Below, in pieces: positions 44,553 to 48,170 of a stretch of 48,170 nt of DNA. The notes under the pieces are model-generated. The model worked only from the letters and a program-made list of their open reading frames with translations. It did no database searches and was not told the DNA's origin. Position 1 is the first letter of the stretch. Each line of letters opens with the position of its first letter. The translations under genes and the position numbers were made by a program. This DNA is from an uncultured Bacteroidia bacterium (GTDB lineage Bacteria; Bacteroidota; Bacteroidia; Bacteroidales; Prolixibacteraceae), in NCBI GenBank assembly GCA_903834845.1, contig CAILKW010000296.1:1-48170 (forward strand), read 5' to 3'.

Positions 44553-46376
44553 ATGCTTAAACACAAAAAATACTTATTACTGCTTTTATGTTTCATTGCA
44601 TGTTTAATAGTAAATGCTCAATTGCCAGATTGGAGAAATATTGAGAATGCATTATCTGTTATTCCTGATGAAGGTTATTGTGACCAACCTTATGCAGTGG
44701 TTAACAAGAATGGAGAATGGGTCATTGTGATGACCACAGGAACTGGACTTGAAGGAGATCGTGGCCAGCACGTGGTAGCAACCATCAGTAAAGACAAAGG
44801 GAAAACATGGACACAGCTCATTGATATTGAGCCAGCAAACGGTCCGGAAGCTTCCTGGATTACTCCTTTTATAACACCCACTGGCCGTATTTATGTTTTC
44901 TACACCTATAATTCAGAGAATTTACGCGAGATATTGGATATCAACAAAAAGCCGATAAAGCGAGTTGATACCTTTGGAAAAATGATGATGAAGTATTCTG
45001 ATGATGGAGGGTATTCCTGGTCAAAAAACAGATATAAAGTTCCAATCCGAAACTTTGAAATTGACGACAATAATGTTTATCAGGGGAAGATTCAGTTTTT
45101 CTGGAGTGTGGCGTTACCAATCATCAACAATAATGCGGTCTTTTTGCCTTTGGCCAAAGTTGGTAATTTTGGTGAAGGCTTTATGACCAGTGGCTCAGGA
45201 GCAATACTGAAGAGCTCCAATATCCTTACAGAGGCAGATCCTGAAAAGATTGTATGGGAAACCCTTCCTGATGGAAATGAAGGATTGCTTCCACCAAAGG
45301 GACAGGTAGCTGACGAGCATAACATTGTATCATTAAGTAATGGCAGCCTTTATTGCGTTTATCGTACCAATCAAGGACATAACGTGCATACTTATAGCAT
45401 GGATAACGGGCATACCTGGACCACTCCCGAATGGGCAAGCTATACGCCTGGGGGTAAACTGATGAAACAACCCCGGTGCCTGAACAAGATCTATAAATTC
45501 AAAAACGGGAAATATGCCATTTTCTTTCACAACAACAGTTCAAGAAATTACAGCGACCATCCGCTGGGTAACAGGAACCCAACCTGGTTAGCGGGAGGCA
45601 TTGAAAAGGATGGCTTTATATATTGGAGCCAACCGGAGATATTTTTGTACGATATGGATTATTCTCATGGTATTTCTTATCCTGATTGGATCGAAGATAA
45701 AGGGGAATACTATTTTACTGAAACACAAAAAACAATAGCTCGGGTGCATAAAATACCGAACGAATACATGGAAATGCTTTGGAATCAAGCGGATAAAAAT
45801 ATATTAACGAAAGATGGTCTTGCATTAGAATTATCGGGAAATGAATGTAACCCACTTCATAAATTTACAATGCCCTCTTTAGGAAATTTATATAAGGGTA
45901 ATGGCTTTTCACTGGAATTTAAATTCACTACGGATAATCTGAAGAAAGATCATGTTTTACTGGATACGCGAAAGAAAATAACTGAAGGTATTGGTTCCAA
46001 AGCAAATTATGCAGGTAATGGATTAAAGATAAGTATTTTAAAAACAGGGGAGCTTGAATTTGTTATGGACGATGGACGTTCTCCATTAATCTGGTCATCA
46101 GAACAGGGAACTATAAAGCATAAATCAATTAATCATTTGGTTATAAATGTAGATGCAAAATCCAAAGTAGTAACATTTATTATTAATGGAGAATTGTATG
46201 ATGGTGGTGACAGACCTTTCGGATATGCTCGTTTTAATCCATTTATGTGGGATGTCAACGGGGAAACGCAAGTCAATTTCGCTTCCGGTTTTAAGGGGAA
46301 AATTGAGTTCTACAGAGTATATAATCGGTGTCTTTTTACATCTGAGGCTTTGGGTAATTATAGGTCAGGGAAATGA
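44553..46376 (+). CDS. Sialidase/BNR-repeat exo-glycosidase-like protein with C-terminal LamG-like domain
   Basis: A 607-residue exported protein: signal peptide (MLKHKKYLLLLLCFIACLIVNAQ), then a beta-propeller with Asp boxes SKDKGKTW, SDDGGYSW and SMDNGHTW (about residues 85-360), and a C-terminal concanavalin-like sandwich (about 450-605: FSLEFKFTTDNL, GNGLKISILKTG, VTFIINGELYDGG). This fits sialidase superfamily glycosidases, but the tri-Arg sialic-acid site cannot be verified, so another exo-glycosidase or lyase role is open. The ATG at 44553 is used as it opens the signal peptide; the frame is open further upstream without sense. Followed by the IS1380 remnant. Confidence 0.75.
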   Translation: MLKHKKYLLLLLCFIACLIVNAQLPDWRNIENALSVIPDEGYCDQPYAVVNKNGEWVIVMTTGTGLEGDRGQHVVATISKDKGKTWTQLIDIEPANGPEASWITPFITPTGRIYVFYTYNSENLREILDINKKPIKRVDTFGKMMMKYSDDGGYSWSKNRYKVPIRNFEIDDNNVYQGKIQFFWSVALPIINNNAVFLPLAKVGNFGEGFMTSGSGAILKSSNILTEADPEKIVWETLPDGNEGLLPPKGQVADEHNIVSLSNGSLYCVYRTNQGHNVHTYSMDNGHTWTTPEWASYTPGGKLMKQPRCLNKIYKFKNGKYAIFFHNNSSRNYSDHPLGNRNPTWLAGGIEKDGFIYWSQPEIFLYDMDYSHGISYPDWIEDKGEYYFTETQKTIARVHKIPNEYMEMLWNQADKNILTKDGLALELSGNECNPLHKFTMPSLGNLYKGNGFSLEFKFTTDNLKKDHVLLDTRKKITEGIGSKANYAGNGLKISILKTGELEFVMDDGRSPLIWSSEQGTIKHKSINHLVINVDAKSKVVTFIINGELYDGGDRPFGYARFNPFMWDVNGETQVNFASGFKGKIEFYRVYNRCLFTSEALGNYRSGK

Positions 46377-46439
46377 AAAAGACTATAACTTAAAAAAGTA
46401 AAATAAAGCGCAATAAAGTGATGCAAATTGTTTATCTTT

Positions 46440-47665
46440 ATGGTTTTGAAGCAAAAAAATACAAACAAAAAAACATCACTTTCGGGACAAAAAAATACAA
46501 AAAATAAATTGAATAGAGAATCAAAAATAATTAAAGCTTCATTTTCAGACAGTAAAATTATGCGGCATTCAGTACTCAATACAGTTGCGAAATTTTTGAA
46601 CCGTCAAAAAATCGTAAAAGTCTTTGGTAAACCGTTTCCTAAAGTGTTGCACAACGCAACAGAGTTTGGTTTCAAGCAGATTTTGATGGCAATCACCTTG
46701 TCCTCGATAAGTGGAATAAGCCGGATTTGCAAGATGGCTGCTTTTAGCAGTGATAGTTTGCTAAAACCATTGTTGAAATTGGATAGGGCAATAAACGAGA
46801 ATGCTATATCTGCTCCTTTGAAGACATGGGGACAAAGAAGCTTACCCAAACTTCAAATGTTGTTGTTATCAAAAAACACTCAATGGTTGCATGAAAGCGG
46901 ACTTAAAAGTATCACGCTGGATGCTGATTCAACCGTTAAATCAGTCTGCGGCAACCAAGAACGGGCATCTAATGCATTTAACAAAACAAAAAAAAGGGAA
47001 AAAAGCTGCCATTCACTCCTAGTTTTTGCAAGTAAGATGAACCTGCTTTATCATACAAGGTTCAGAACAGAGTCAGCTTATACTGCCAATGGGATTGTTG
47101 ATTTTACTAAAGAAGTCGAAGCCAGCCCGAAAAAACATAGTAAAAATGTTTTTTCGGGCTGATAGCTGGTTCTTCTCCGAGGGTCTCTTCGACAAGTTGG
47201 AATCTTTTTGCTGGGTTTATCTTATAAAGGTGAAATTAAAAACCCTTGAGAAATTACTGAAGTCGAGGACATGGTTGGAGATCAAAGGCAAAAAAGATGT
47301 CTCAATATGCGAGTTCATTTATACGGCAAAGGGATGGAGTAAGCCTCTTATGCTGAGAGCAATGCGTAGCGTAAAAGAATATGTTCAGACGGAATATGTT
47401 GGCTATAAACAAGTTGTACCAGTTTTCCAGTACGTCTGTTATGCAAACAGTTATGACATGTCTGCCATCCATTTGCATGAGCCTTATAAACAGCGTTCAA
47501 CTGGTAAGACATTGATTGAACTGGTTTATTGAAGTTCCTGCCAGAATAACCATTAGTGGACATCAAATAGAATAGAGAATGTATGGCTTGTCCCGATTTA
47601 TTGGTAAAAATCATTTTTATAAGGACAAATGGGAAGAGATAGACAGGGTCATCGATGCTGCCTAA
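46440..47665 (+). pseudogene. IS1380-family DDE transposase, frameshifted and internally deleted
   Basis: The remnant runs through all three plus frames. Frame one (46440-47162) has KASFSDSKIMRHSVLNTVAKFLNR and the catalytic-Asp segment SITLDADSTVKSVCGNQE. Frame two (about 47144-47532) continues MFFRADSWFFSEGLFDKLESF and HLHEPYKQRST, matching the second DDE region of IS1380 transposases. The expected WIEQ-VKSQ block is broken, and a third frame (ending TAA 47663-47665) holds the C-terminal FYKDKWEEIDRVIDAA. First frameshift lies inside a perfect palindrome at 47123-47161. It cannot encode an active transposase. Family placed by remembered motif patterns. Confidence 0.85.
47123..47161. repeat. 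Perfect 16-bp inverted repeat at the transposase frameshift
   Basis: CAGCCCGAAAAAACAT (47123-47138) and ATGTTTTTTCGGGCTG (47146-47161) are exact complements around loop AGTAAAA. It lies exactly where the reading frame is lost, with the left arm distorting the expected ASLPKHIKK peptide. Confidence 0.95.
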
Positions 47666-47752
47666 GAACAGTAAGAAGGCAAACATGAGGGTCAAAACGA
47701 GGGTGTATGGGGAAATTTGCCAATATAGTTTAAAAATAAAAAAACAGAGGGA

Positions 47753-47880
47753 AATACCCGATATAGCAATGGATTTGAAGAAAGTTCAACGCGCGGAGTT
47801 AAACTAATTTGGCCGCAAATGAATTGCTTTTGCAATTACACTGTATTTTTGGTTCACAAAATTCATATTTGATATTTAAG
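47753..47880 (+). repeat. Leader repeat B, upstream of the GH3 gene
   Basis: Second copy of the leader described at 44282-44411, with the same order of conserved blocks (AATACCC, AGCAA, AAGAAAGTTC, CGGAGTTAAACTAATTTG, CCGCAA, GGTTCACAAAATTCATATTTG) and ending 32 bases before the GH3 start codon. Confidence 0.75.
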
Positions 47881-47912
47881 TATTATAATTATTAACGCAA
47901 ATTTTTAAATTA

Positions 47913-48170
47913 ATGAGATTACAATTCGTACCTGTAGCCGGATTTGCTATCCTGCTTTTTTGTGCAAATGTTATTGGGCAGAATAAAGCATTATTGCCTT
48001 ACCAAAACACACAATTATCTGTTGATGACAGAGTTGAAGACCTTGTGTCGCGTATGACTATGAAAGAGAAAGTAACTCAGCTATTCAATCAGGCCGAGCC
48101 AATTGAACGTTTGGGAGTTCCTGCCTACAATTGGTGGAATGAATGTTTGCATGGGGTAGCCAGAGCCGGA
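47913..48170 (+). CDS. Glycoside hydrolase family 3 (beta-glucosidase/xylosidase-like), 3'-truncated by window end
   Basis: The first 86 residues are visible: a signal peptide (about 1-23, ending VIGQ), the GH3 opening LSVDDRVEDLVSRMTMKEKVTQLF, and RLGVPAYNWWNECLHGVARAG, a segment specific to GH3 xylosidase/glucosidase-type enzymes. The catalytic Asp lies beyond the window. It should release terminal beta-linked sugars in the periplasm or at the surface. Leader repeat B lies immediately upstream, linking it to the sialidase-like gene 3.4 kb away; both may belong to one polysaccharide-use locus interrupted by the IS remnant. Confidence 0.88.
   Translation, partial: MRLQFVPVAGFAILLFCANVIGQNKALLPYQNTQLSVDDRVEDLVSRMTMKEKVTQLFNQAEPIERLGVPAYNWWNECLHGVARAG

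Larger units (their letters stand above)
46428..47700 (+). mobile_element. Degenerate IS1380-family insertion sequence
   Basis: The extent is approximate and set by transposase homology; terminal inverted repeats and target duplication were not identified by eye. The element lies between the sialidase-like gene and leader repeat B. Confidence 0.6.

Overview
The window looks like a chromosomal segment of an AT-rich, probably anaerobic Bacteroidota bacterium (Bacteroidales/Marinilabiliales-like). The reasons are the gene repertoire (SH3-C40 peptidase, DUF5916 outer-membrane protein, CarboxypepD_reg-like protein, patatin fused to an outer-membrane barrel, short ComEC, LytS/LytTR pair, GH3 and sialidase-type CAZymes, IS1380-type transposase), the recurring Bacteroidota -7 promoter box TAnnTTTG upstream of many genes, and HydE plus a cysteine-type sulfatase, both typical of anaerobes.

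Layout. Positions 1-5265 hold the end of a tight plus-strand operon: a truncated AAA ATPase, a DUF4276 TOPRIM-like protein, a second AAA ATPase and a type III Res-like helicase with a C-terminal PD-(D/E)xK nuclease motif. This reads as a composite defence locus. Positions 5274-16226 are mostly housekeeping and envelope genes: Nudix hydrolase coupled to a 30-residue membrane protein not annotated before, C40 peptidase, PgpH-type 7TM-HD phosphodiesterase, S41 and C1 peptidases, ribosomal protein L19 with a hairpin leader and strong terminator, YitT, patatin-barrel protein and hexose-phosphate mutarotase. Positions 16260-23833 are minus-strand: an AAA/PD-(D/E)xK protein, a sulfatase, an OLD-like ATPase-TOPRIM protein and a DUF5916 protein. 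Positions 23945-33937 carry a HEPN/MNT pair, comEC, trkA, hydE, amrS, an SBF transporter with a class II aldolase, and the queuosine genes yhhQ-queF preceded by a convincing preQ1-I riboswitch. Positions 34016-38929 (minus) hold a LytTR two-component system, enolase and a CarboxypepD_reg-like protein. A 24-bp tandem repeat array then precedes a PBP4-type dacB.

Positions 40858-44015 hold the second strong candidate for an undescribed system: a RecQ-like helicase fused to a phosphoribosyltransferase, translationally coupled to a DprA-like protein, a combination that recalls the ShosTA toxin-antitoxin defence pair with an added helicase. The right end (44282-48170) is carbohydrate-use territory: two diverged copies of a ~130-bp leader, one upstream of a sialidase-like gene and one upstream of a GH3 glycosidase cut by the window end, with a decayed IS1380 transposase between them. 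The first frameshift of that transposase lies in a perfect 16-bp inverted repeat.

Working together: yhhQ and queF import queuosine precursors and make preQ1 under riboswitch control; the kinase and LytTR regulator form one signalling pair; at least five loci (type III-like operon, OLD-like ATPase, HEPN/MNT, RecQ-PRTase/DprA, AAA/PD-(D/E)xK) have defence or conflict features, dispersed among core genes rather than in one island. All functional calls come from reading motifs; no database search was run.
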